From positions 1 to 39,307 of the forward strand of contig JBFHGX010000022.1 of NCBI GenBank assembly GCA_041582875.1: a stretch of DNA of 39,307 bases, read 5' to 3'. The first letter of the stretch is position 1. The number at the start of each line of letters is the position of its first letter. Below the pieces are notes generated by a model. That model ran no database searches, was not told where the DNA came from, and worked only from the letters and a program-made list of their open reading frames with translations. A program made the translations under genes and the position numbers. Below are positions 32,032-39,307 of this stretch, one piece after another. The DNA is from UBA6244 sp041582875 (GTDB taxonomy: Bacteria; Bacteroidota; Bacteroidia; Bacteroidales; F082).

Positions 32032-33390
32032 ATGAAAAAGTTAATTGAAACCTTACGGAACATTAATAAGATTGAGGAACTAAGAAACCGCATTCTTTAC
32101 ACTTTGGGGATTATATTAATCTACCGTCTGGGTTCTTATATTACCCTGCCCGGCGTTGACCCAAACATGTTAGCTAACTTGCAAAGTCAGGGTAGCAGCG
32201 GGTTGATGGGGTTGCTTAATATGTTCTCAGGAGGTGCATTCTCCAATGCTTCGATTTTTGCATTGGGTATCATGCCCTATATTTCAGCATCTATCGTTAT
32301 TCAGTTGCTAGGAATGGCCATTCCTTATTTTCAACGTTTACAACGTGAAGGTGAAAGTGGCCGTCGTAAAATTAACCAAATAACCAGGTACTTAACTGTG
32401 GTAATTGTAGCTTTGCAAGCTCCAGGTTATATTGCTAATTTGGTATCACAACTACCAGCTGAAGCAATTACTCCTTTTAGTGCTGCCGTTACCACACCAT
32501 CATTGCTTTTCTGGGTAAGTTCAACCATTATTTTAATCTCAGGAACCTTATTCGTAATGTGGCTTGGTGAAAAAATTACCGATAAAGGAATTGGTAATGG
32601 TATCTCATTGATCATTATGATTGGTATCATTGCCCGTTTGCCCAGTTCACTCGTCCAGGAGTTTGTTTCTAAGATGGGTGCTTTAGGAGGTGGTTTGGTA
32701 TATTTCCTTGTAGAACTGGTAGTTCTTATATTTGTTATTCTTTTTACTATCCTATTGGTGCAAGGAACACGTAGAGTACCTATTCAATACGCAAAACGGA
32801 TTGTAGGTAATAAACAGTATGGTGGTGTTCGTCAGTACCTTCCTCTGAAGGTCAATTCGGCTGGTGTTATGCCTATCATCTTTGCGCAAGCAATTATGTT
32901 TTTGCCTATAACCTTGGTAGGGTTTGCTCAATCTGAATCTTTATCAGGTTTCGCTGCCGCATTTGCCGACTATACCGGTTTTTGGTATAACTTTACGTTC
33001 TTTATTATGATTATTGCTTTTACGTATTTTTATACTGCGATTACCATAAATCCTAATCAGATGGCTGATGATTTAAAAAAGAATGGTGGTTTTATTCCTG
33101 GTGTTAAACCGGGTAAGAAAACTGCTGAGTATCTCGACAATATTCTATCAAGAATTACATTGCCAGGATCTATCTTTTTAGGTGTTATTGCCATTATGCC
33201 AGCGTTCGCACAGATTGCAGGAGTAAATAGTGGTTTTGCTCAATTTTATGGTGGCACATCTTTGCTGATTTTGGTAGGTGTTGTATTGGATACTTTGCAG
33301 CAAATTGAAAGTTATTTGTTGATGCGTCATTATGATGGTTTGACTAAATCAGGTCGAATCAAAGGACGTTCTTCAACTTTTAGTGTATAG
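32032..33390 (+). CDS. secY: SecY, protein-conducting channel subunit
   Basis: 452 residues with about ten membrane segments and the family signatures: plug region GLLNMFSGGAFSNASIFALG, then GIMPYISASIVIQLL, WLGEKITDKGIGNGISLII (TM5 region) and RRVPIQYAKR. Core of the Sec translocon; all signal-peptide-bearing T9SS cargo in this window must pass it first. Adk, often next in other phyla, is not here; map follows directly. Confidence 0.98.
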   Translation: MKKLIETLRNINKIEELRNRILYTLGIILIYRLGSYITLPGVDPNMLANLQSQGSSGLMGLLNMFSGGAFSNASIFALGIMPYISASIVIQLLGMAIPYFQRLQREGESGRRKINQITRYLTVVIVALQAPGYIANLVSQLPAEAITPFSAAVTTPSLLFWVSSTIILISGTLFVMWLGEKITDKGIGNGISLIIMIGIIARLPSSLVQEFVSKMGALGGGLVYFLVELVVLIFVILFTILLVQGTRRVPIQYAKRIVGNKQYGGVRQYLPLKVNSAGVMPIIFAQAIMFLPITLVGFAQSESLSGFAAAFADYTGFWYNFTFFIMIIAFTYFYTAITINPNQMADDLKKNGGFIPGVKPGKKTAEYLDNILSRITLPGSIFLGVIAIMPAFAQIAGVNSGFAQFYGGTSLLILVGVVLDTLQQIESYLLMRHYDGLTKSGRIKGRSSTFSV

Positions 33391-33405
33391 CAATTATTTC
33401 GTTAG

Positions 33406-34197
33406 ATGATTTATATTAAGACTGACGAAGACGTTGAGATACAAAGACAGAGTTCTTTACTTGTTGGAAAAACTTTAGCTGAAGTCGCATCTGTATTGCG
33501 GCCCGGAATAGCTACGATTGAATTGGATAGAATTGCTGAAGCATTTATTCGCGATCATGGCGCAATACCTGGATTTAAAGGGTATGGTGGATTTCCTGGC
33601 AGCTTATGCATATCAGTCAATGATGAGGTTGTGCACGGAATTCCTGGTGCCAGAGTTATACAAGATGGAGATATCGTTTCTATCGACTGTGGGACCTTGT
33701 GGAATGGATTTTATGGTGATTCAGCATACACCTTTGGTGTTGGTGAAATCTCAGAAGCAAAAGCTCATCTATTGCAAAGGACCAAAGAGTCACTAATGCT
33801 TGGTGTAGAGCAAGCCGTTGCTGGAAAACGTGTTGGAGATATAGGAAATGCTGTGCAGAAGTATGTTGAAGGATATGGTTACTCAGTGGTTCGGGAATTG
33901 GTTGGTCATGGAGTGGGGCGTAGTCTTCACGAAAAACCAGAAGTTCCAAATTACGGACGAAAGGGGACAGGCGTAAAGTTAAAGTCTGGTATGTGCCTTG
34001 CCATTGAGCCGATGGTTAACCTAGGAGCAAAAGAGGTTAAACAAGATGGTGATGGATGGACAATCAGAACAATGGATGGGAAACCATCAGCTCATTTTGA
34101 GCATGATGTTGTTGTTCGTGAAGGTAAGGTGGATATTTTGTCAACGTTTAAATATATTGAAGAAGTAATATTAAAAAATAGTAATTTGTATGGCTAA
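33406..34197 (+). CDS. map: Type I methionine aminopeptidase
   Basis: 263 residues. Removes N-terminal methionine co-translationally. Pita-bread fold with all metal ligands: D94 (SIDCG), D105 (YGDSAYTF), H168 (GHGVGRSLHE), E201 (AIEPM) and E232 (HFEHDV), plus substrate His77 (VVHGIPG). The last 8 bases overlap infA, so IF-1 is translationally coupled to it. Confidence 0.98.
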   Translation: MIYIKTDEDVEIQRQSSLLVGKTLAEVASVLRPGIATIELDRIAEAFIRDHGAIPGFKGYGGFPGSLCISVNDEVVHGIPGARVIQDGDIVSIDCGTLWNGFYGDSAYTFGVGEISEAKAHLLQRTKESLMLGVEQAVAGKRVGDIGNAVQKYVEGYGYSVVRELVGHGVGRSLHEKPEVPNYGRKGTGVKLKSGMCLAIEPMVNLGAKEVKQDGDGWTIRTMDGKPSAHFEHDVVVREGKVDILSTFKYIEEVILKNSNLYG

Positions 34198-34408
34198 ACA
34201 GCAGTCGATTGAACAGGATGGAACTGTAGTAGAATCTTTGGGTAACGCTATGTTTAGAGTTGAACTCGAAAATGGTCATGTTATTACAGCTCACATTTCC
34301 GGAAAGATGCGTATGCATTACATAAAAATTCTTCCGGGCGATCGGGTGAAACTTGAAATGTCACCATACGATTTAACAAAAGGTCGAATCACATTTAGAT
34401 ATAAATAG
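34190..34408 (+). CDS. infA: Translation initiation factor IF-1
   Basis: 72 residues, invariant length and OB-fold pattern (GTVVESLGNAMFRVELENGH, ISGKMRMHYIKILPGDRV). Blocks the A site during initiation. Overlaps the end of map by 8 bp; rpmJ follows after 7 nt. Confidence 0.98.
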   Translation: MAKQQSIEQDGTVVESLGNAMFRVELENGHVITAHISGKMRMHYIKILPGDRVKLEMSPYDLTKGRITFRYK

Positions 34409-34415
34409 TAGCACG

Positions 34416-34532
34416 ATGAAAATAAGAGCATCCATTAAGAAAAGAACTCCTGAGGACAAAATTGTTCGTCGTAAAGGAAGATTGTATGTTATTAACAAAA
34501 AAAATCCCAAGTTTAAACAAAGACAAGGGTAA
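34416..34532 (+). CDS. rpmJ: 50S ribosomal protein L36, zinc-free form
   Basis: Only 38 residues: MKIRASIKKRTPEDKIVRRK then GRLYVINKKNPKFKQRQG. All four zinc ligands of the classical protein are absent (no cysteine at all, and D replaces the first Cys of the usual C-K-I-V-R-R motif), so it must fold without zinc. Located between infA and rpsM as in most bacteria. Confidence 0.95.
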   Translation: MKIRASIKKRTPEDKIVRRKGRLYVINKKNPKFKQRQG

Positions 34533-34564
34533 CCTGGGGTCGTTTTAATTTTAAAAGATAAATT

Positions 34565-34939
34565 ATGGCTAGAATTGCTGGAGTAGACATCCCAAACAAT
34601 AAGAGAGGTGAAATTGCCTTGACCTATATTTTTGGTATTGGTCGCAATACTGCTCAAAAGATTTTGACAGATGCTGGTATCAGTAGAGATACAAAAGCAC
34701 AAGACTGGACGGATGAAGAACAAAATACCATCCGTAACATTATTGGAAACCTCAAAGTAGAGGGGGAGTTGCGTTCAGAAACCCAAATGAACATCAAACG
34801 ATTGATGGATATTGGAGCATATAGAGGCATTCGTCACCGTCTGGGATTACCACTCCGTGGACAGACCACTAAGAATAATGCTCGTACCCGCAAGGGAAGA
34901 AAGAAAACTGTTGCGAACAAGAAGAAAGCTACTAAATAG
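34565..34939 (+). CDS. rpsM: 30S ribosomal protein S13
   Basis: 124 residues. Head protein that contacts P-site tRNA and L5. MARIAGVDIPNNKR start, YIFGIGRNTAQKIL H2TH segment and a basic tail (RGQTTKNNARTRKGRKKT). First gene of the alpha group. Confidence 0.98.
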   Translation: MARIAGVDIPNNKRGEIALTYIFGIGRNTAQKILTDAGISRDTKAQDWTDEEQNTIRNIIGNLKVEGELRSETQMNIKRLMDIGAYRGIRHRLGLPLRGQTTKNNARTRKGRKKTVANKKKATK

Positions 34940-34973
34940 TAATTAATTTATATCATAGTCTAGTTACAGAATT

Positions 34974-35363
34974 ATGGCAAAAAGGACCAGAAGTACAAAG
35001 AAAAGAGTAGTTAAGATAGATCCTATTGGTAGGGCTTATGTTCAAGCTACGTTTAATAACATTATTGTGTCTTTAACCAACGAGGGTGGCCAGGTGATAT
35101 CCTGGGCGTCTGCAGGAAAGATGGGATTTAGAGGTTCCAAGAAAAACACTCCTTATGCCGCTCAAATGGCCGCTCAGGATTGTTCGAAAGTAGCCTATGA
35201 TCTTGGATTGCGTAAAGTGAAAGTTTATGTGAAAGGTCCAGGCTCAGGTAGAGAGTCCGCCATTCGTACTATCCATTCTTCAGGGATTGAGGTTACCGAA
35301 ATCGTTGACGTTACTCCATTGCCTCACAACGGCTGTCGTCCTCCCAAACGGAGAAGGGTATAA
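34974..35363 (+). CDS. rpsK: 30S ribosomal protein S11
   Basis: 129 residues. Platform protein near the E site. Conserved AYVQATFNNIIVSLTNEGG, GPGSGRESAIRTIHSSGI and the C-terminal DVTPLPHNGCRPPKRRRV. Confidence 0.98.
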   Translation: MAKRTRSTKKRVVKIDPIGRAYVQATFNNIIVSLTNEGGQVISWASAGKMGFRGSKKNTPYAAQMAAQDCSKVAYDLGLRKVKVYVKGPGSGRESAIRTIHSSGIEVTEIVDVTPLPHNGCRPPKRRRV

Positions 35364-35403
35364 TCACTAATTCAATCGTTTAACCGACAAATTATCTAAG
35401 AAA

Positions 35404-36009
35404 ATGGCAAGATACATCGGACCAAAATCCAAAATTGCACGAAAATTTAACGAGCCTATCTATGGCGCGGATAAATACCTTGATAAAAAGGCTTTCCCTC
35501 CAGGACAGCATGGTGCCAATAAAAGAAGAAGAAAACAATCTGAGTATGGCATTCAGCTTCAGGAAAAACAAAAAGCTAAATATACTTATGGTATTTTAGA
35601 ACGTCAATTTAGAAATATTTTTCATCAAGCATCACGTAAAAAAGGAATTACTGGTGAAAACTTATTGAAATTCATCGAAGCTCGTTTGGACAATACGGTA
35701 TACCGTTTGGGTATTGCTCCAACACGTGCGGGTGCACGTCAATTGGTTTCGCATCGGCACATTACCGTTAATGGACAAATAGTTAATGTACCAAGCTACT
35801 CACTTAAAGAGGGTGATGTTGTAGGTGTACGTGAAAAATCAAAAAGCTTAGTAGCTATTACTGAATCGTTGGAAAGCGCTCATAAAAGTTACTCATGGCT
35901 GGAATGGGATTCTTCAAAAAAGCAAGGTAAATTCTTAAATTTCCCTCCTCGTGAAGAGATTCCTGAGAATATCAAAGAACAACTTATAGTTGAGTTGTAT
36001 TCTAAATAA
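35404..36009 (+). CDS. rpsD: 30S ribosomal protein S4, zinc-free form
   Basis: 201 residues. Assembly initiator of the 5' domain. N-terminal region has FPPGQHGANKRRRKQSEYG but no cysteine ligands, so it is the C-minus form; the S4 RNA-binding domain is RLDNTVYRLGIAPTRAGARQ. In E. coli S4 represses the alpha operon at the rpsM leader; here the 32-nt gap before rpsM is too short for that pseudoknot. Confidence 0.98.
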   Translation: MARYIGPKSKIARKFNEPIYGADKYLDKKAFPPGQHGANKRRRKQSEYGIQLQEKQKAKYTYGILERQFRNIFHQASRKKGITGENLLKFIEARLDNTVYRLGIAPTRAGARQLVSHRHITVNGQIVNVPSYSLKEGDVVGVREKSKSLVAITESLESAHKSYSWLEWDSSKKQGKFLNFPPREEIPENIKEQLIVELYSK

Positions 36010-36050
36010 CATTTACTGACTTACTGATTATTAATAGCTAAAGATATAAT

Positions 36051-37043
36051 ATGGCAATTTTAGCATTTCAAAAGCCCGATAAGGTTGTGATGAATGAAGC
36101 TGATGAGTTTCAAGGGATATTTGAATTCAGACCCCTGGAACCTGGTTTCGGAATCACTATTGGCAATGCCCTGAGAAGAATTTTGCTTTCTTCGCTTGAA
36201 GGATTTGCTATTACATCTGTCAAAATCGACGGTGTGGTACATGAGTTCTCTACGATTAAAGGTGTTGTGGAAGATGTCACCGAAATCGTACTTAACCTCA
36301 AAAAAATCCGCTTTAAACAGCAAATTCAGAATGAGAATAGCGAAAAAGTGAATATCATTATTGGTGATCAGGAAGTTTTTAAAGCTGGCGATATCAATAA
36401 GTTTCTCTCGGTTTTTCAAGTTCTTAATCCCGAAGAAGTTGTTTGTCATCTTGATCCAGCTGTGAAGCTGAGCATGGAGTTGACAATAACTAAAGGTAGA
36501 GGCTATGTACCTGCTGAAGAGAACTCAGATCCAGAGGCTTTACTTGGTACTGTTGCCATTGATTCCATTCATACGCCAATTAAAAATGTGAAATTTCATG
36601 TTGAAAATTATCGTGTAGAGCAGAAAACTGACTACGAAAAACTAGTTATCGATATTCTGACTGATGGATCAATTCATCCTAAAGATGCTTTAAAAGAAGC
36701 TGCTAAAATTTTAATTCATCATTTCATGTTGTTTTCAGATGAACGCATTACTCTTGAAACAGAGGAACGTTCTGTCAACGAAGAATTTGATGAAAACACG
36801 CTGCATGTTCGTCAGTTGCTCAAATCCCGTCTTGTTGATCTTGATCTGTCTGTACGTGCTCTTAACTGCCTTAAAGCAGCAGATGTTGAAACACTGGGTG
36901 AGCTTGTGGCCTACAATAGAAATGATTTACTAAAATTCAGGAACTTTGGAAAAAAGTCACTTGCTGAATTAGACCAATTGGTCGAAACTAAGGGACTGGA
37001 ATTTGGTATGAATATTGCAAAATTTAAACTAGATAAGGATTAA
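36051..37043 (+). CDS. rpoA: RNA polymerase subunit alpha
   Basis: 330 residues. N-terminal assembly domain (about 1-230) with PGFGITIGNALRRILLSSL, and the C-terminal helix-hairpin-helix DNA-binding domain (about 260-320) after an acidic linker. The C-terminal domain carries RALNCLKAADVETLGELV and NFGKKSLAEL. 41 nt after rpsD and 5 nt before rplQ. Confidence 0.98.
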   Translation: MAILAFQKPDKVVMNEADEFQGIFEFRPLEPGFGITIGNALRRILLSSLEGFAITSVKIDGVVHEFSTIKGVVEDVTEIVLNLKKIRFKQQIQNENSEKVNIIIGDQEVFKAGDINKFLSVFQVLNPEEVVCHLDPAVKLSMELTITKGRGYVPAEENSDPEALLGTVAIDSIHTPIKNVKFHVENYRVEQKTDYEKLVIDILTDGSIHPKDALKEAAKILIHHFMLFSDERITLETEERSVNEEFDENTLHVRQLLKSRLVDLDLSVRALNCLKAADVETLGELVAYNRNDLLKFRNFGKKSLAELDQLVETKGLEFGMNIAKFKLDKD

Positions 37044-37048
37044 GCGAG

Positions 37049-37561
37049 ATGAGACATAGAAAGAGTTTTAATCATTTAGGAAGAACAGCTCCGCACAGAA
37101 AAGCAATGTTATCGAACATGGCGACTTCCTTGATTATGCATAAAAGAATTACCACTACCGTTGCCAAAGCGAAAGCATTAAGAGGGTATGTGGAGCCATT
37201 AATTACACGTTCAAAAGAGGATACTACTCATTCAAGACGTACTGTATTTAGTATGTTGCAGGATAAAGTAGCTGTTTCTGAATTGTTCCGTGAAGTAGCT
37301 TTAAAAGTAGGTGAAAGACCAGGTGGTTATACACGTATTATTAAACTCGGTAAACGATTGGGTGATAATGCCGATATGGCTATGATGGAACTTGTCGATT
37401 TCAATGAGTTAATGATGAGTGAAAAATCTGGTGCAAAAGCAAAAACTAGTCGTCGTCGTCGGGGAGGTAGTAAGACTGCTAAACCAGCGGTTTCCCCTAC
37501 TGAGTCTAAATTGGCTGAGGATGTAGTTGCAGATTCTGCTGAAACTGCTGAAAAAGAGTAG
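37049..37561 (+). CDS. rplQ: 50S ribosomal protein L17 with C-terminal extension
   Basis: 170 residues, about 50 longer than E. coli L17. The core (about 1-120) begins MRHRKSFNHLGRTAPHRKAM. From about 122 a low-complexity tail follows, basic first (KTSRRRRGGSKTAK) and then acidic/alanine-rich (AEDVVADSAETAEKE). Such tails are common in Bacteroidota L17 and are probably disordered. Last gene of the supercluster, followed by a strong terminator. Confidence 0.97.
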   Translation: MRHRKSFNHLGRTAPHRKAMLSNMATSLIMHKRITTTVAKAKALRGYVEPLITRSKEDTTHSRRTVFSMLQDKVAVSELFREVALKVGERPGGYTRIIKLGKRLGDNADMAMMELVDFNELMMSEKSGAKAKTSRRRRGGSKTAKPAVSPTESKLAEDVVADSAETAEKE

Positions 37562-37644
37562 TCAAGTATTGTGAGAAGTGTTTAGTCGCAATCGTTTTAA
37601 ACGACTTAAAAATAACGAATATCCTCAAGAGGTAATCGTTTAAT

Positions 37645-37690
37645 ATACAAAAGAGGTGTTGGAGTATTCCATCACCTCTTTTGTATTTTT
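37645..37690 (+). terminator. Intrinsic terminator of the ribosomal supercluster
   Basis: Perfect 14-bp stem ATACAAAAGAGGTG (37645-37658) with CACCTCTTTTGTAT (37673-37686), an extra TGGA/TCCA pairing at the tip, followed by a T run. Confidence 0.95.
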
Positions 37691-37708
37691 ATCAAGTCTT
37701 TTTTTCTA

Positions 37709-37716
37709 TATTTTTG
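37709..37716 (+). promoter_or_regulatory. -7 element (TATTTTTG) of eno
   Basis: Exact TAnnTTTG 22 nt before the eno ATG, placed after the supercluster terminator, so eno is separately initiated with a very short leader. No TTG at 19 bp. Confidence 0.6.
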
Positions 37717-37738
37717 CATTGAATTTTAAATAATAAAT

Positions 37739-39028
37739 ATGAGTCAGATACAAAGTATTCATGGAAGACAAATTTTGGATTCCAGAGGAAATCCAACTGT
37801 TGAAGTTGATGTATATACCACTTCAGGTATTGTTGGAAGAGCGGCTGTTCCATCCGGCGCTTCAACTGGTGTGCACGAGGCGGTAGAGTTACGCGATGAA
37901 GATAAAAGTGTTTACCTGGGAAAAGGCGTGCTAAAAGCAGTTCAAAATGTGAATAATATCCTGGCCGAGGAGTTGAATGGTTATTATGTAACCGATCAGG
38001 TTGAAATCGATCAACGAATGATTGAAATTGATGGTACTCCAAATAAGGCAAAACTTGGAGCAAATGCCATTCTGGGAGTTTCTTTGGCAGTGGCTCATGC
38101 TGCAGCTCAAGAAACAAATCAACAATTGTTCAGATATATAGGTGGTGTTAACGCCCGTACGCTTCCCATTCCGATGATGAATATCATCAATGGTGGATCA
38201 CATGCTGACAATAGCATAGATTTCCAGGAATTTATGATCATGCCTATTGGCGCCAAAAGTTTTAAAGAAGCCATACAAATGGGAGCTGAAGTTTTTCATA
38301 ACCTGAAAGGTGTTTTGAAAAAATTAGGTCATTCTACTAATGTTGGTGACGAGGGAGGATTTGCTCCTAATTTAAGCTCAAATGAAGAGGCCGTTAAAGT
38401 AATCCTTGAAGCTATTGATAAGGCAGGATATAAAGCGGGTGAGGATATTTGTCTGGCTCTCGATCCAGCTTCATCCGAATACTATTTGCCAAAAGAGAAT
38501 GTTTATCATTTGAAATGGTCAACGGGTGATAAGCTAACTCCTGCAGAGATGGTTGATTATTGGGATAACTGGACTAAAAAGTATCCAATTGTATCAATTG
38601 AAGATGGTATGGCTGAAGACGATTGGTCAGGATGGAAATTGATGACCGAACGTATGGGTGACCGTGTTCAATTGGTAGGTGATGACTTGTTTGTTACCAA
38701 CACAAAACGATTAAAAGAAGGTATTGATAAAGGTGTGGCTAACTCCATCCTTATTAAGGTTAATCAAATAGGGACTTTGACTGAGACCATTGAAGCGGTT
38801 AATTTGGCAACCCGTAATAGTTATACTTCTGTAATGAGTCACCGTTCTGGTGAAACTGAGGATGTAACTATTGCCGATTTAGCTGTTGCATTAAATACTG
38901 GTCAGATAAAAACAGGGTCAGCGAGTCGTACTGATCGTATTGCCAAGTATAATCAACTGCTTCGCATTGAAGAAACGCTTGGTGAAACAGCATATTTTCC
39001 AGGTAAGAGTTTTAAATATGCTAAGTAA
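37739..39028 (+). CDS. eno: Enolase
   Basis: 429 residues, normal length. Converts 2-phosphoglycerate to phosphoenolpyruvate in glycolysis and is a common RNA-degradosome partner in other phyla. Key segments: GRQILDSRGNPTVEVDV, the flexible loop PSGASTG (about 38-44), NIINGGSHADNSIDFQEFM, VGDEGGFAPN, the metal ligands in LALDPASSEY and SIEDGMAEDDW, VGDDLFVTN, and SHRSGETED with the catalytic region following. Own promoter and terminator. Confidence 0.98.
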   Translation: MSQIQSIHGRQILDSRGNPTVEVDVYTTSGIVGRAAVPSGASTGVHEAVELRDEDKSVYLGKGVLKAVQNVNNILAEELNGYYVTDQVEIDQRMIEIDGTPNKAKLGANAILGVSLAVAHAAAQETNQQLFRYIGGVNARTLPIPMMNIINGGSHADNSIDFQEFMIMPIGAKSFKEAIQMGAEVFHNLKGVLKKLGHSTNVGDEGGFAPNLSSNEEAVKVILEAIDKAGYKAGEDICLALDPASSEYYLPKENVYHLKWSTGDKLTPAEMVDYWDNWTKKYPIVSIEDGMAEDDWSGWKLMTERMGDRVQLVGDDLFVTNTKRLKEGIDKGVANSILIKVNQIGTLTETIEAVNLATRNSYTSVMSHRSGETEDVTIADLAVALNTGQIKTGSASRTDRIAKYNQLLRIEETLGETAYFPGKSFKYAK

Positions 39029-39054
39029 GGTGTAAATTCTATTCCTTGTATAAT

Positions 39055-39095
39055 AAAGCTTCCTTACGTTTACTTGATGTAAGGGAGCTTTTTTT
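39055..39095 (+). terminator. Intrinsic terminator of eno
   Basis: AAAGCTTCCTTAC (39055-39067) pairs with GTAAGGGAGCTTT (39079-39091) with one G.U, followed by a T7 run. Confidence 0.95.
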
Positions 39096-39307
39096 GTTGT
39101 CGTAGTTACCTTATGTGTAAGGAGGTAAATGTGGTTATTATCCCGTAACCTAAGCTTTAGTAAAAATTTTTTTCAATATTAACTATCTGTTAATTAAAGG
39201 ATAGTATTTTTCTCAAAAAAATAATTTTAAAATTACTTGTGTAATTAAAAAACATCTGTACTTTTGCACTCCCAATTCAACAACAACGTTGTTTAAACGG
39301 TTTGAGA
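39096..39307 (+). other. Gene-free right end: weak hairpin then an outward promoter
   Basis: No gene. A small hairpin ACTATC (39182-39187) with GATAGT (39200-39205) followed by ATTTTT could be a second, weak terminator. The remaining bases are AT-rich and lead into the promoter at 39237-39266. A 12-bp palindrome AACAACGTTGTT (39282-39293) lies in the first transcribed bases. Confidence 0.6.
39237..39266 (+). promoter_or_regulatory. Consensus promoter TTG-N19-TACTTTTG pointing out of the window
   Basis: -33 TTG 39237-39239 and -7 TACTTTTG 39259-39266 with an exact 19-bp spacer; initiation near 39270-39274. The quality equals the promoter before rpsL. The transcribed gene lies beyond the window. 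Confidence 0.75.

Noticed and set aside
34533..34564. S4-type alpha-operon leader before rpsM
   Set aside because: The gap is only 32 nt with no pairing able to form the E. coli-like pseudoknot.
1..39307. CRISPR arrays, insertion sequences, tRNA genes, prophage or toxin-antitoxin modules
   Set aside because: No regularly spaced direct repeats, transposase-like products, terminal inverted repeats or cloverleaf sequences were seen in the gaps.

Overview
The window is a chromosomal segment of a Bacteroidota bacterium. It is most likely a gliding or environmental member of the Bacteroidales/Marinilabiliales type, but order-level placement is a guess. The evidence is threefold. Three secreted proteins carry the C-terminal sorting domain of the type IX secretion system. 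A GldA-like ABC ATPase is present. Almost every isolated gene has the Bacteroidota housekeeping promoter (-7 element TAnnTTTG, sometimes with TTG 19 bp upstream) and little or no Shine-Dalgarno sequence.

Layout. Positions 1-4926 (minus strand) hold the start of the division and cell wall (dcw) cluster: mraZ, rsmH, an ftsL-like gene, ftsI with a PASTA domain, and murE running off the left edge. Upstream of mraZ are 10-bp-phased TGGTA boxes that look like the MraZ operator, plus two perfect inverted repeats. Positions 5229-7709 encode the replication restart helicase PriA. Positions 7789-10934 hold two secreted T9SS cargo genes, transcribed divergently: an Omp28-like protein with a CxxC motif, and a protein built of two copies of a domain I do not recognise. 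Positions 11011-12454 hold metK with a leader that closely resembles a SAM-II riboswitch. Then come a 7 x 7 bp degenerate repeat, gldA (minus), a third T9SS cargo gene (plus), a UvrD/PcrA helicase (minus) and a membrane glycosyltransferase of the GT39 type (plus).

From 19436 to 37690 lies one long co-directional ribosomal supercluster: str genes (rpsL, rpsG, fusA), then S10, spc and alpha genes through rpoA and rplQ. It ends in a strong terminator and is followed by eno with its own promoter and terminator. There is no tuf after fusA and no adk next to secY. Genes are separated by 0-41 bp or overlap, so coordinated expression of ribosomal proteins, SecY, methionine aminopeptidase, IF-1 and RNA polymerase alpha is expected. 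The last 200 bases hold another strong promoter that points out of the window.

Most coding content is conserved housekeeping. The most unusual material is non-coding. (1) A gene-free 370-base stretch before rpsL has a consensus promoter followed by about 170 nt that can fold into a 5' hairpin and a deeply nested domain with a three-way junction. It is a good candidate for an undescribed ribosomal-protein leader or small RNA. (2) A SAM-II-like pseudoknot sits in the metK leader. (3) MraZ boxes and dyads lie in the mraZ/priA gap. All RNA structures were folded by eye and need covariation testing.
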